From a virus: a stretch of 64,000 bases of DNA. The notes under the pieces were generated by a model that was not told the origin of the DNA, ran no database searches, and saw only the letters and a program-made list of their open reading frames with translations. The translations under genes were made by a program, and so were the position numbers. The stretch covers positions 1 to 64,000 of IMG/VR virus record IMGVR_UViG_3300009104_001827; one strand, written 5' to 3'. How positions within the stretch are numbered: the first letter of the stretch is position 1; each line of letters opens with the position of its first letter. This document shows, in pieces, positions 36,702 through 43,612 of this stretch.

Positions 36702-36730
36702 AAGGTAGACTATAATAAGTATTATGTCAA
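36702..36730 (-). promoter_or_regulatory. Sigma-70-type promoter
   Basis: TTGACA (36730-36725), 17-bp spacer, TACCTT (36707-36702); leader to ATG 36691 is about 10 nt. Confidence 0.75.
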
Positions 36731-36740
36731 GAAAAAAAAT

Positions 36741-36770
36741 AGTGGGTTCGCAGGGGCTTGAACCCTAAAT
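36741..36770 (-). repeat. 3' half of a tRNA (T arm and acceptor strand only)
   Basis: On the minus strand: TAGGG-TTCAAGC-CCCTG T arm, then CGAACCC-A-CTA, the 3' acceptor strand. No matching GGGTTCG 5' half lies next to it; it sits 3 bp after tRNA-Leu. Either a tRNA remnant or a tRNA-type attachment core. Confidence 0.5.
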
Positions 36771-36773
36771 TAG

Positions 36774-36856
36774 TGCGGATGGTGGGACTTGAACCCACAC
36801 GCCCTACGGGCAACGGATTTTAAGTCCGTAGCGTCTACCGATTCCGCCACATCCGC
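36774..36856 (-). tRNA. tRNA-Leu (UAA)
   Basis: GCGGATG/CATCCGC acceptor, anticodon loop CTTAAAA (anticodon TAA), long variable arm, TTCAAGT T loop. Discriminator A followed by CTA, so CCA must be added. Confidence 0.92.
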
Positions 36857-36864
36857 AAAAAAAA

Positions 36865-36954
36865 TGGCGGAGAAGGTGGGATTTGAACCCACGGTTGCGT
36901 TTCCGCAACACAACATTTCCAATGTTGCACAATAAGCCTCTCTGTCACCTCTCC
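36865..36954 (-). tRNA. tRNA-Ser (GGA)
   Basis: GGAGAGG/CTTCTCC acceptor, anticodon loop TTGGAAA, long variable arm (TTGCG/CGCAA), TTCAAAT T loop, G73 and an encoded CCA. Confidence 0.92.
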
Positions 36955-36965
36955 TACTACCTTGA

Positions 36966-37148
36966 CTATTCATCATGTAATTTTCTCTTTTTAACTATTT
37001 TCCAAACTTTGCCGTCTTTATCAAGGTCGCAACTCCAAAACATCACTTTGCTGTATAGAGGGTACAACCAAGCAAAGCAGTTAAGGCGCAAAAACTGAGA
37101 AATAAAATCTCCAATGTAGTAAAGAATCTTACTTAAAAATACTTTCAT
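36966..37148 (-). CDS. Conserved phage-type small membrane-associated protein (60 aa)
   Basis: Hydrophobic ILYYIGDFISQFL and AWLYPLYSKVMFWSCDLDKDG, a layout known from small phage proteins encoded among tRNA genes. Lies between tRNA-Ser and tRNA-Thr. Function unknown. Confidence 0.6.
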   Translation of the reverse strand: MKVFLSKILYYIGDFISQFLRLNCFAWLYPLYSKVMFWSCDLDKDGKVWKIVKKRKLHDE

Positions 37149-37163
37149 TTATTTTATTTTTGA

Positions 37164-37239
37164 TGGAGCCACCTGTCGGGATCGAACCGACGACATCCTC
37201 ATTACAAGTGAGGTGCTCTACCAGCTGAGCTAAGGTGGC
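37164..37239 (-). tRNA. tRNA-Thr (UGU)
   Basis: GCCACCT/AGGTGGC acceptor, AGCTCAGCTGGTAGAGC D arm, anticodon loop CTTGTAA, TTCGATC T loop, T73 and an encoded CCA. Confidence 0.95.
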
Positions 37240-37413
37240 TTATTTTTTCTTATCTATTTCTTTTAAAATTTCTATTTTTTCTTGTTTTGTTAAGGCTCTA
37301 TATTTTTTTTCTGCGCAAATCCATGCCGAGCGAATTCTTTGTGCGTAATGTGCTTTAAAAGTTTTATCGCTTATGAACTGGACTGTAAGATAGTCAATTA
37401 TTTTGTTCTTCAT
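37240..37413 (-). CDS. Small basic protein (57 aa)
   Basis: MKNKIIDYLTVQFISDKTFK, Lys-rich end (LKEIDKKK). Its stop abuts the 5' end of tRNA-Thr, so the mRNA is probably processed there. Unrecognised. Confidence 0.55.
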   Translation of the reverse strand: MKNKIIDYLTVQFISDKTFKAHYAQRIRSAWICAEKKYRALTKQEKIEILKEIDKKK

Positions 37414-37437
37414 GCTTCATGGTACACCCCTCGTCAT

Positions 37438-37581
37438 TCAAAGCAACACACTAATAATAAAGCCAATTGTTTTAAATATTTTTAATTCTGGAAGAGTGAT
37501 GAACTTAAAAAACCTTTTACTACCTTGAGCTTGAAGTACTAACTCTCTAGTATTTATATACTTATGTCTTAAAAAGTTCAT
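37438..37581 (-). CDS. Small protein with hydrophobic C-terminus (47 aa)
   Basis: MNFLRHKYINTRELVLQAQG, ending FKTIGFIISVLL. ATG directly follows the upstream TAG (TAGATG). Possibly membrane anchored. Unrecognised. Confidence 0.5.
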   Translation of the reverse strand: MNFLRHKYINTRELVLQAQGSKRFFKFITLPELKIFKTIGFIISVLL

Positions 37582-37851
37582 CTACCAACTGTTGAAGGTT
37601 ATGTTTTCTCTATTATTTGAGTGCTCTTTCATTTCTTTTAATATTTGCCTTAGAATCTCTTTTTGGGCAAGTATTTTCAGCCTGCCCTCTGACCTTGGGC
37701 ATTTCTCGCATTGCTTATCAAGGGTCTTGATCATATCCTCTATTATTGAGCGATCAAATCTCCCCTTATAAGACCAACCCAGATCAAAGCCTCTATGTAA
37801 GCCTTTTTGGTGAGCGGCCTCAAAGTCATTATGTATTCCATCATTAAACAT
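37582..37851 (-). CDS. Hypothetical protein (89 aa)
   Basis: GLHRGFDLGWSYKGRFDRSI and a Cys pair (CEKCPRSEG) in a helical region. Unrecognised. Confidence 0.6.
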   Translation of the reverse strand: MFNDGIHNDFEAAHQKGLHRGFDLGWSYKGRFDRSIIEDMIKTLDKQCEKCPRSEGRLKILAQKEILRQILKEMKEHSNNRENITFNSW

Positions 37852-37855
37852 TTAA

Positions 37856-38272
37856 TTATTTTGAAAAATTTGACTCTCTAATCGCATCTAGTTGTTCTTG
37901 GGTCATTTCGCTTCTCCCTCCCGTGGACTCCGATAACGCTTGTTCGTTGCTCATTTCACCGCCAATAGGTTTTTTTACTTCATTGATTTCTTTTTCTACT
38001 TCGCTTGCCCATTCCTTATCAGCTATATCAATATCTTCAAATCCCTCGGGATAGTCGGGAATGTATGTCCAGTGAGTCGCATCTCCTGTTAGAAAGCCAA
38101 ATTGACCACCAAAAACATGACCAGTTTCGGCGCAATATTCGTCATCTATACCAAAGTAGAATCCAAGGCTAACGCCTGTCATGTCGTGGAAATAAAGCAA
38201 TCTCTTGCCTTTCTCGGGAGCTTCATCTTCTATGTCAATCCATTTCATTTTATATTTTTTTGTTTTACTCAT
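37856..38272 (-). CDS. DUF551-like phage protein (138 aa)
   Basis: KWIDIEDEAPEKGKRLLYF, GHVFGGQFGFLTGDATHWTY and IPDYPEGFED match the W-x-x-x-x-x-x-P ... T-H-W-x-x-x-P-x-x-P plan of DUF551 proteins. A 50-residue polar tail follows. ATGA overlap with the upstream gene. Function unknown. Confidence 0.7.
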   Translation of the reverse strand: MSKTKKYKMKWIDIEDEAPEKGKRLLYFHDMTGVSLGFYFGIDDEYCAETGHVFGGQFGFLTGDATHWTYIPDYPEGFEDIDIADKEWASEVEKEINEVKKPIGGEMSNEQALSESTGGRSEMTQEQLDAIRESNFSK

Positions 38273-38496
38273 GTTATTTGCTCCTCTATCAAATTCTTTG
38301 TATATTTTATTGCATTTAATTTAGATTGTTTAGCAAAAGTATCGTTAGCGTTTTTAGGCTTTTGGGATTCATACTCCTCCATTACTTCATCCATAAGTTT
38401 AAGCACTTTATTTTGCGCAAGCTTTTTGCCCACACTCAAGCCTTGCTCGTATGCCCTCTCTTGGTTTTTCCAACCCTCTGTCTCTTTAAGACTCAT
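38269..38496 (-). CDS. Helical protein (75 aa)
   Basis: WKNQERAYEQGLSVGKKLAQ, VLKLMDEVMEEYESQKPKN. Overlaps its neighbours. Unrecognised. Confidence 0.55.
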   Translation of the reverse strand: MSLKETEGWKNQERAYEQGLSVGKKLAQNKVLKLMDEVMEEYESQKPKNANDTFAKQSKLNAIKYTKNLIEEQIT

Positions 38497-38755
38497 TTAT
38501 AAATTTATTTAAAGTTCCTTTTTCTATATATAATTCATCTTCTATCATAGGGATTAAGGTTTCTCCTATTTCTATTTGATTGTCAACGCAAGATAAAGAC
38601 TCAAGTAGTGAGACTATGCTTTTCCCGATATTGGTTCTACTCTCTGTACCACTAAGAAACAAGTTGTCGGCAGTTACAAGCGTAAGATCATCAAGTTTAA
38701 TGATGATTGCAGATACTTGATCTGAGTTACCTCTTATTCCTAGTTTAATTTTCAT
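38486..38755 (-). CDS. Hypothetical protein (89 aa)
   Basis: Beta-rich start (MKIKLGIRGNSDQVSAIIIK), VDNQIEIGETLIPMIEDE. The ATG lies at the edge of repeat copy B (38754..38803). Unrecognised. Confidence 0.6.
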   Translation of the reverse strand: MKIKLGIRGNSDQVSAIIIKLDDLTLVTADNLFLSGTESRTNIGKSIVSLLESLSCVDNQIEIGETLIPMIEDELYIEKGTLNKFINES

Positions 38756-38803
38756 GTCGATGTTTTGCTATTTTGTAAACATATATTTCTAATGTGTCGA
38801 TTA
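38754..38803. repeat. Two-copy 50-bp repeat, copy B
   Basis: About 80% identical to 12589..12640, with the GTCGAT ends and the TTTTGTAAACA core kept. Here it spans the leader of the gene 38486..38755. Confidence 0.6.
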
Positions 38804-38872
38804 GACAACCATATCGTAAACCATGCACATTACCAAAAAAATAGCAATATAGAAAAAGGGGTCATCGGTCAT
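38801..38872 (-). CDS. Tiny single-pass membrane peptide (23 aa)
   Basis: MTDDPFFYIAIFLVMCMVYD, then MVV. Overlaps the end of 38862..39050 by 11 bp. Like the cassette peptides it ends next to a repeat. Confidence 0.4.
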   Translation of the reverse strand: MTDDPFFYIAIFLVMCMVYDMVV

Positions 38873-39050
38873 CTTCTCTTAATTCTCTTAATAGTTTTAC
38901 CCACTTATTGGCATCGTCCAGCTCATCGAAAATTTTACCCCAATTATTTTTATTGGGTTTATTTACAGCCTTTAATAGTTCTGCAGCCAATTCGTTTAGC
39001 TCTTCGGCGCATTTTAAGAATATATGCCTTTCTTCTTCATTTAGTTTCAT
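38862..39050 (-). CDS. MazG-like short protein (62 aa, tentative)
   Basis: CAEELNELAAELLKAVNKPN and FDELDDANKWV recall the E-E-x-x-E ... E-x-x-D metal-binding helices of MazG nucleotide pyrophosphohydrolases, in a shortened form. Could also be an unrelated helical protein. Confidence 0.4.
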   Translation of the reverse strand: MKLNEEERHIFLKCAEELNELAAELLKAVNKPNKNNWGKIFDELDDANKWVKLLRELREDDR

Positions 39051-39315
39051 CTCGTTTGGGGAGTGTGGTTAAAAATGCCTTATAGCTCTCTATTGCCCTC
39101 GCAACCTCTAATCCAGCCTCAAGGTCTTGGGTTTTATCTAGATAAGATTCTCCTTGGCGAATAATTTCCTTTACGGTTTGAATGTATGCCTTGTTTAGTC
39201 CTCTTACTTTTTCGGGGTAATATTCTGTTGGATGGTTTTTTAAGTCTTTCCTGATTAATCTCGCCCGAACAATGCCCTCTTGATATGCCTTGAAGTGTTT
39301 GCCTGCACTCTCCAT
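39037..39315 (-). CDS. Helical hypothetical protein (92 aa)
   Basis: Basic helices (GIVRARLIRKDLKNHPTEYY), ending YKAFLTTLPKRDETK. Overlaps 38862..39050. Unrecognised. Confidence 0.55.
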   Translation of the reverse strand: MESAGKHFKAYQEGIVRARLIRKDLKNHPTEYYPEKVRGLNKAYIQTVKEIIRQGESYLDKTQDLEAGLEVARAIESYKAFLTTLPKRDETK

Positions 39316-39323
39316 GCAGTATA

Positions 39324-39515
39324 TTACACTTCTCCTAGCGCTTTTTGAACAATCATAAACTGTTGTTCTGTGACGAGAATTTGCTTTTCACAAACCAACA
39401 CAATCTTGTAAACTATATTCGCCTTACCTATTGGGACGCTTTCCTTGAGATACGAAACGTTATGTATCGGAACATGATATATGTCCCCACTATTATCTGG
39501 TATTGTTAAGTACAT
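39324..39515 (-). CDS. Beta-rich small protein (63 aa)
   Basis: ATG at 39515 (MYLTIPDNSG) has a real Shine-Dalgarno, AAGGAG, 11 bp upstream inside the RuvB-like gene. Strand-rich, ending VTEQQFMIVQKALGEV. Unrecognised. Confidence 0.6.
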   Translation of the reverse strand: MYLTIPDNSGDIYHVPIHNVSYLKESVPIGKANIVYKIVLVCEKQILVTEQQFMIVQKALGEV

Positions 39516-40453
39516 TGTAATTCCATCTCCTTGCACACCGCCATTCCTCCACTTGTTATCTTTCGCTTTCCGTCTATTTCTATAAAGTTTTTATTTAAAA
39601 GGTATAGCTCATGATCTTTCTGAAGCGCAGTTTTGCTTAACCCAATCTTCGCAGCAAGACCAGTAAGGGTGGCTGAGCCATGATTATTGAGAGCGTCCAA
39701 AATTTGCTTTTCAGTATAAGTTATTCCATGCGGTAATATGGAGACATTATCGCATAATTCCTTGAAATTGTCAAGGTTAAACATATAATTTCTTTTTGCC
39801 CCACAATAGAGAGATATTTCCTTAGCCCTCATGACTGCACTTCTTGCGTTGTTTCGTACGGTTTTCGCAACTTCTGGAAGGCACCTTTTGCTGATGACTA
39901 CTTCTGGGGAACACAACTTGAGAATATCACCTAGTTCGTCTTCTGAGTAAGGGGCGAAATCAACATTTGTTAATCTATCTTTAAGCGGGGGAAAGATCTT
40001 ATCGCTCTCAGTCGTAGCGAAAATAAAGGTCTGCTTTTTAAAATCAAAAGTAAAGGTTTGCTCGTTCCATTCCAAGGATTTAGTTGTAGACGTTTCCGTA
40101 TTAAAAACTGTTAGAAACGCCATGGTTAAGTCCTTAGGTAAAGCGTGGCACTCATCAAACAAAATTGTAATCTCATTATCTGCTACTAAGGGTAGGAATA
40201 TTTGCTCAAAAAACTGTTCATTATTTTTAATGGTGGAGCAGTTTAGCTCAAGGAACGCCCGCTTGCTTTCATCTCTATTTTTGAGATTTTTTGCAAACTC
40301 TTTTGCGAATTGAGTTTTGCCTAGCCCCTTTGCTCCAGTAAGAAGTAAAAATGGGCATACTCCAGTTTTATTAAAAGCATCCAAGTAAAACGATAGTTTC
40401 TTCTTTACGGCACCTTGTCCGATAAGGTCTGGGAAATAATTAGTCTTCATCAA
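39506..40453 (-). CDS. RuvB-like AAA+ ATPase
   Basis: 315 residues. Walker A GAKGLGKTQFAKEFA (about 40), Walker B ITILFDECHALPKD (about 95), sensor 1 FIFATTESDKIFPPLKDRL and an arginine-finger region follow. The C-terminal winged helix ends FIEIDGKRKITSGG, as in RuvB. RuvB drives Holliday-junction branch migration with RuvA; no RuvA is seen here. A clamp-loader-type role is an alternative. Overlaps both neighbours. Confidence 0.8.
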   Translation of the reverse strand: MMKTNYFPDLIGQGAVKKKLSFYLDAFNKTGVCPFLLLTGAKGLGKTQFAKEFAKNLKNRDESKRAFLELNCSTIKNNEQFFEQIFLPLVADNEITILFDECHALPKDLTMAFLTVFNTETSTTKSLEWNEQTFTFDFKKQTFIFATTESDKIFPPLKDRLTNVDFAPYSEDELGDILKLCSPEVVISKRCLPEVAKTVRNNARSAVMRAKEISLYCGAKRNYMFNLDNFKELCDNVSILPHGITYTEKQILDALNNHGSATLTGLAAKIGLSKTALQKDHELYLLNKNFIEIDGKRKITSGGMAVCKEMELQCT

Positions 40454-40661
40454 AATTAGTGAGTTGATATTCTATTTTAGGTTCCTCCTTAGGAGGCTTG
40501 GATTCTTGAACGGCGTTAGAGTAAGTAGTCGTTTGGGATATAAGTGACTCTAGCCACGCTTTCCCAACCTTAACTAGAGACTTGCGCCCAACATAATCCC
40601 CAAGTTCTTCGTACGATATTTCAATATAGGGTGAATACCCCTTTGGTCTTCCTCTGCTCAT
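40440..40661 (-). CDS. Small protein (73 aa)
   Basis: MSRGRPKGYSPYIEISYEEL: an AT-hook-like R-G-R-P-K at the start suggests DNA contact. ATG-overlap with the RuvB-like gene places it in that pathway. Unrecognised. Confidence 0.6.
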   Translation of the reverse strand: MSRGRPKGYSPYIEISYEELGDYVGRKSLVKVGKAWLESLISQTTTYSNAVQESKPPKEEPKIEYQLTNFDED

Positions 40662-40681
40662 GGTAAATATACATTACCTGA

Positions 40682-41071
40682 TTAATTATCAGAAGTCAAG
40701 ATAATTTTAATTTCTTCTGAAGATTCCTTGAGTGCATCCCTTAGGTTCGCCGTAACTAACTTTAATTCTTTAAAGCTTGCTGCGGAAACCTCCCTTTCGG
40801 GGGGAATTGAAAAAGCGTTCTCTTCGTAAAATTCTTCAAGCTCCATGATGGTTGTAAGCTGCTTATTATAATAATTATCAAGCCCTTGCTCAACTTCATT
40901 AAACTGAGACAACAAATCATCCTTATTTATGGGCGCCTCAAATGACTCGCCCGCCTCTTGAGCGAAATAGTCATGAACTTGACCAACTAAGAAATGATAC
41001 TCATCTTCAAGCATGGCGACCTTGCTTAAGGCAAAATCGTGAGTATCCCATAAGGTTTCTAGATCGCTCAT
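40682..41071 (-). CDS. Helical hypothetical protein (129 aa)
   Basis: Acidic long helices (VAMLEDEYHFLVGQVHDYF, ELKLVTANLRDALKESSEE). Possible coiled coil. Unrecognised. Confidence 0.6.
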   Translation of the reverse strand: MSDLETLWDTHDFALSKVAMLEDEYHFLVGQVHDYFAQEAGESFEAPINKDDLLSQFNEVEQGLDNYYNKQLTTIMELEEFYEENAFSIPPEREVSAASFKELKLVTANLRDALKESSEEIKIILTSDN

Positions 41072-41307
41072 TAAAATGCTCCGTAAACTACTTGACGATC
41101 TTCTTCAATATAATTCCAATTGTCGGGCATAAGGCAATGATAATCTTGGTAAATTGCCTCCATATTATATCTGAAATCGTTCAAAGTTGTGTCATCCTCT
41201 AATTGATGCTTGAGAACGTAATCTGATATCGCTTCCGCGATCACCTTCATACGGAAGGGATCTGCCTCAACCTTCAGATGGTGTTCCGATACTGCTAGCG
41301 TGTCCAT
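41071..41307 (-). CDS. Hypothetical protein (78 aa)
   Basis: HLKVEADPFRMKVIAEAISD, CLMPDNWNYIEEDRQVVYG. Overlaps the downstream gene by 1 bp. Unrecognised. Confidence 0.55.
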   Translation of the reverse strand: MDTLAVSEHHLKVEADPFRMKVIAEAISDYVLKHQLEDDTTLNDFRYNMEAIYQDYHCLMPDNWNYIEEDRQVVYGAF

Positions 41308-41308
41308 G

Positions 41309-41485
41309 TTATAGAAACTTATAGAGGACTTCTAGTTGTCCTCCGCCCACATATCTATTAAAGTATAGGCAAAACTCCGCCACTCTAGACCTGCTCCAGC
41401 CTTCGTTATTAATTATGTCCCCTACTTTAGTATAGAGTCCATCATGCCACATTTCTGTTAGTTCTATGAATTCTGTATTTTTCAT
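41309..41485 (-). CDS. Small protein (58 aa)
   Basis: MKNTEFIELTEMWHDGLYTK, WSRSRVAEFCLYFNRYVGGG. First gene of the 39.3-41.5 kb operon. Unrecognised. Confidence 0.6.
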   Translation of the reverse strand: MKNTEFIELTEMWHDGLYTKVGDIINNEGWSRSRVAEFCLYFNRYVGGGQLEVLYKFL

Positions 41486-41523
41486 GATGGTTTAAGTCTG
41501 GCAGAACCTGGCGGGAATGTCAA
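41486..41523 (-). promoter_or_regulatory. Promoter inside upstream gene end
   Basis: A8, TTGACA (41523-41518) containing the TGA stop of 41520..41780, 17-bp spacer, CAGACT (41500-41495), nine bases, ATG at 41485. Confidence 0.8.
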
Positions 41524-41780
41524 GGTTTTTTTTGTTTTTTATCAATTGTAAGCATTAAATGGTAGTCGTCATCCTCAAGAGAGACTGTGAACTGCACTGA
41601 ATGATTTCCTTCCTGAAACATAAGGAAGGCAATGACGTCTTGAATTTGGTCGGGATGGAGTCCTCCGAATGTCGTCCCTTTATTGAATTTACCCTTATTT
41701 GCTAAAATCTTAGAAAGAATTTCCTTTAAATCGTCACTCGTAAAAGAGCTTAACTCGTACCCTTTATTAAATGCTATCAC
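41520..41780 (-). CDS. Hypothetical protein (86 aa, GTG start)
   Basis: GTG at 41780 overlaps the upstream TGA (GTGA); a TTG eight codons earlier is an alternative. FTSDDLKEILSKILANKGKF, VSLEDDDYHLMLTIDKKQKK. Unrecognised; follows the ACP-domain gene. Confidence 0.55.
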   Translation of the reverse strand: MIAFNKGYELSSFTSDDLKEILSKILANKGKFNKGTTFGGLHPDQIQDVIAFLMFQEGNHSVQFTVSLEDDDYHLMLTIDKKQKKP

Positions 41781-42565
41781 TTCTTTTTCTTTTTCTTTTT
41801 CCAATAATCTGATTTTTTTGTATACTTGCGCTTGGGCTTCGGGGCAAGTTCATCCTTTATGAATTTTTGCATATCTTCTGTGGTTTTTATTCTCCCCTCG
41901 TCGCTGGCTTTTTTGAATTTATTAATGGTCTCTGCGTCAGACATATCTAAAACGGGAGCATTGCACTCTAGGAATGCCGTGGTATTCTCTGGGTTTGGTA
42001 CCCATCCTATCTTATATTTTTTATGTGCTAAAGCAGGGTCATTTGGCCCTGGATTCTGCGCTGAGGCTCCCCCTAGGTGAACTTCTGGCCAATCAACGCC
42101 TTCTTGCTCTTTTTGGGTTAATTCTACCATATTTATTACATCCCCAAGCGTTACAATTTCTAATATTTTCTCATTTTCAATTCTTAAATCAAAAACCTCT
42201 TCAATAAAAAATGCAATTTCCATCAAGGAAAGGGAATCCATGCCGAAGTCCTTAAGGATCTCCGAGTTTTCGTCTAACGCAGTAAAGTCTACTTTAAGGT
42301 CTGGATTAATTATATCACTCGCAGGCGAATAATGCTCTAAAACAGCCTTAATTATTACAGTTAGATTCTCTCTTGTTTTACCTTTGCCATGCGGAGTTAA
42401 TAAATAATTTATTGCAACATCTTGAACCTCTTTACTGTAATGACGGAAATGATACTTAATCCCGTCTGGAGTACTTAAGTTAAATTTAGGTTTCTTTTTA
42501 TTAAACTCCTCGTCGATAGCCTTTTGGACTTTGTCGTTGTCTCCAAGTGTATTTGTATTTGTCAT
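41777..42565 (-). CDS. Protein with acyl-carrier-protein domain
   Basis: 262 residues from ATG 42565 (MTNTNTLGD). Residues about 108-155 form an ACP: LKDFGMDSLSLMEIAFFIEE then VFDLRIENEKILEIVTLGDV, with Asp-Ser-Leu at the 4'-phosphopantetheine site. The N-terminal 100 residues (FNLSTPDGIKYHFRHYSKEV) and the C-terminal 80 ending in a Lys-rich tail are not recognised. ACP carries acyl chains for lipid or polyketide synthesis; no fatty-acid enzyme is nearby. The DSL site is intact, so modification is possible. Confidence 0.75.
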   Translation of the reverse strand: MTNTNTLGDNDKVQKAIDEEFNKKKPKFNLSTPDGIKYHFRHYSKEVQDVAINYLLTPHGKGKTRENLTVIIKAVLEHYSPASDIINPDLKVDFTALDENSEILKDFGMDSLSLMEIAFFIEEVFDLRIENEKILEIVTLGDVINMVELTQKEQEGVDWPEVHLGGASAQNPGPNDPALAHKKYKIGWVPNPENTTAFLECNAPVLDMSDAETINKFKKASDEGRIKTTEDMQKFIKDELAPKPKRKYTKKSDYWKKKKKKK

Positions 42566-42731
42566 GCCATTAAAGGTTGTTAAAGTTAAACATAAAATTA
42601 CTGATGATTTCGTTCTGGATATATACAATAAAGCAAAAGCCGAAAAAGATCAAATTAAAAAAGAAGAACTTATGGATCAATTTGAGTTCTTTCGTAAACA
42701 TATTGGCGAATATTTGGTTAAATCCAGCTAG
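42564..42731 (+). CDS. Small charged protein (55 aa)
   Basis: MPLKVVKVKHKITDDFVLDI, AKAEKDQIKKEELMDQFEFF. The only plus-strand gene between 9.1 and 55.8 kb that looks real. Its ATG shares the CATG with the divergent ATG at 42565, and its end overlaps 42718..42975. Unrecognised. Confidence 0.55.
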   Translation: MPLKVVKVKHKITDDFVLDIYNKAKAEKDQIKKEELMDQFEFFRKHIGEYLVKSS

Positions 42732-42975
42732 GGTTCCAGTAAATATCTTTAAATAATACAAGATCACATATATTCCCGTCTGTATTCCAGCAATCAAGTC
42801 CGATGGGTTCCCCTTCTGGGACGCACTCATCTGTTTCTTTATAAAAGAATTCCTCCCATTCGCTAGCATAGACTAGATCGAATGATGAAGCATTAAAAAT
42901 TGCATTCGTTGCCGTTTCTTCTTCTGAACGAAAACTCTGTCGCATTTGTGCAAGCCACTCTTTATTTCTATCCAT
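42718..42975 (-). CDS. Acidic hypothetical protein (85 aa)
   Basis: MDRNKEWLAQMRQSFRSEEE, LVYASEWEEFFYKETDECVP. Convergent with 42564..42731. Unrecognised. Confidence 0.6.
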   Translation of the reverse strand: MDRNKEWLAQMRQSFRSEEETATNAIFNASSFDLVYASEWEEFFYKETDECVPEGEPIGLDCWNTDGNICDLVLFKDIYWNPSWI

Positions 42976-42980
42976 AATTA

Positions 42981-43259
42981 TTAAGATTCTCCAACTTCAT
43001 ACTCGCAGAACGTGAGCTGATTGGGGTCGTATATCTCTCGCTCTTCAATTGTTTGAGTCGCATCTTGATTTCGCTTATTTGGTTTTTTTTGATTTCGCAA
43101 CCAGTTTCGCTGTGCCATGCGAACAACGAAACGCATGAACGCAAAAGCGTATACTTTATTTAGAATGACCCTATTCCCGTCCTCTTCTGTAATCATAAAG
43201 GATTTCGTTTCTTCGTCCCATTCGAAGGTTGCGTATTTTAGTTCTTTAGTAATTTTCAT
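42981..43259 (-). CDS. Hypothetical protein downstream of RNA array (92 aa)
   Basis: ATG at 43259 (MKITKELKYATF); the longer open frame is repeat sequence. FAFMRFVVRMAQRNWLRNQK is basic. Its leader is the last unit of the tandem array. Unrecognised. Confidence 0.6.
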   Translation of the reverse strand: MKITKELKYATFEWDEETKSFMITEEDGNRVILNKVYAFAFMRFVVRMAQRNWLRNQKKPNKRNQDATQTIEEREIYDPNQLTFCEYEVGES

Positions 43260-43264
43260 GATGT

Positions 43265-43612
43265 AAAGCGACACTTCGGAGTTAAGATATAAACGGCGAC
43301 TGAACGCCATGACTAGCTAAACTCCGACAGTGTTTTAAATTATTTGGTTTCATAAAGGGGGTGCTTCGGAGTTAAGTTCTAAACGGCGACTGAACGCCAT
43401 GACTAGTTAAACTCCGACAGCACTTTAAATTATTTGGTTTCATAAAGCGACACTTCGGAGTTAAGTGTTAAACGGCGACTGAACGCCATGACTTGTTAAA
43501 CTCCGACAGTGTTTTAAATTATTTGGTTTCATAAAGGGGTGCTTCGGAGTTAAGTTCTAAACGACGACTGAACGCCATGACTTGTTAAACTCCGACAGCA
43601 CTTTAAATTATT
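43265..43612 (-). repeat. Four tandem 89-90 bp structured repeats
   Basis: Unit starts at 43271, 43361, 43450 and 43539 (plus coordinates). Each has a 13-bp stem TCGGAGTT/AACTCCGA extended by 5 bp, an inner GGCG/CGCC hairpin with ACTGAA loop, a CCATGACT box and an AT-rich TTAAATTATTTGGTTTCAT spacer. The outer 5 bp alternate ACACT-AGTGT, GTGCT-AGCAC, ACACT-AGTGT, GTGCT-AGCAC: both sides change together, so the pairing is kept. The units follow the RuvC-like gene directly and share its transcript. Unlike CRISPR there are no unique spacers. Confidence 0.85.

Noticed and set aside
38862-39050. Functional MazG pyrophosphohydrolase
   Set aside because: Only two short acidic helices resemble the family; called MazG-like at low confidence, not as an enzyme.
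42570-42869. 99-codon minus-strand frame opposite 42564..42731
   Set aside because: Antisense to two better-supported genes and very Phe/Ile-rich from AT bias.
43265-43612. CRISPR array
   Set aside because: Units are 89-90 bp with no unique spacers of constant length; the variable positions are stem pairs. No cas genes nearby.
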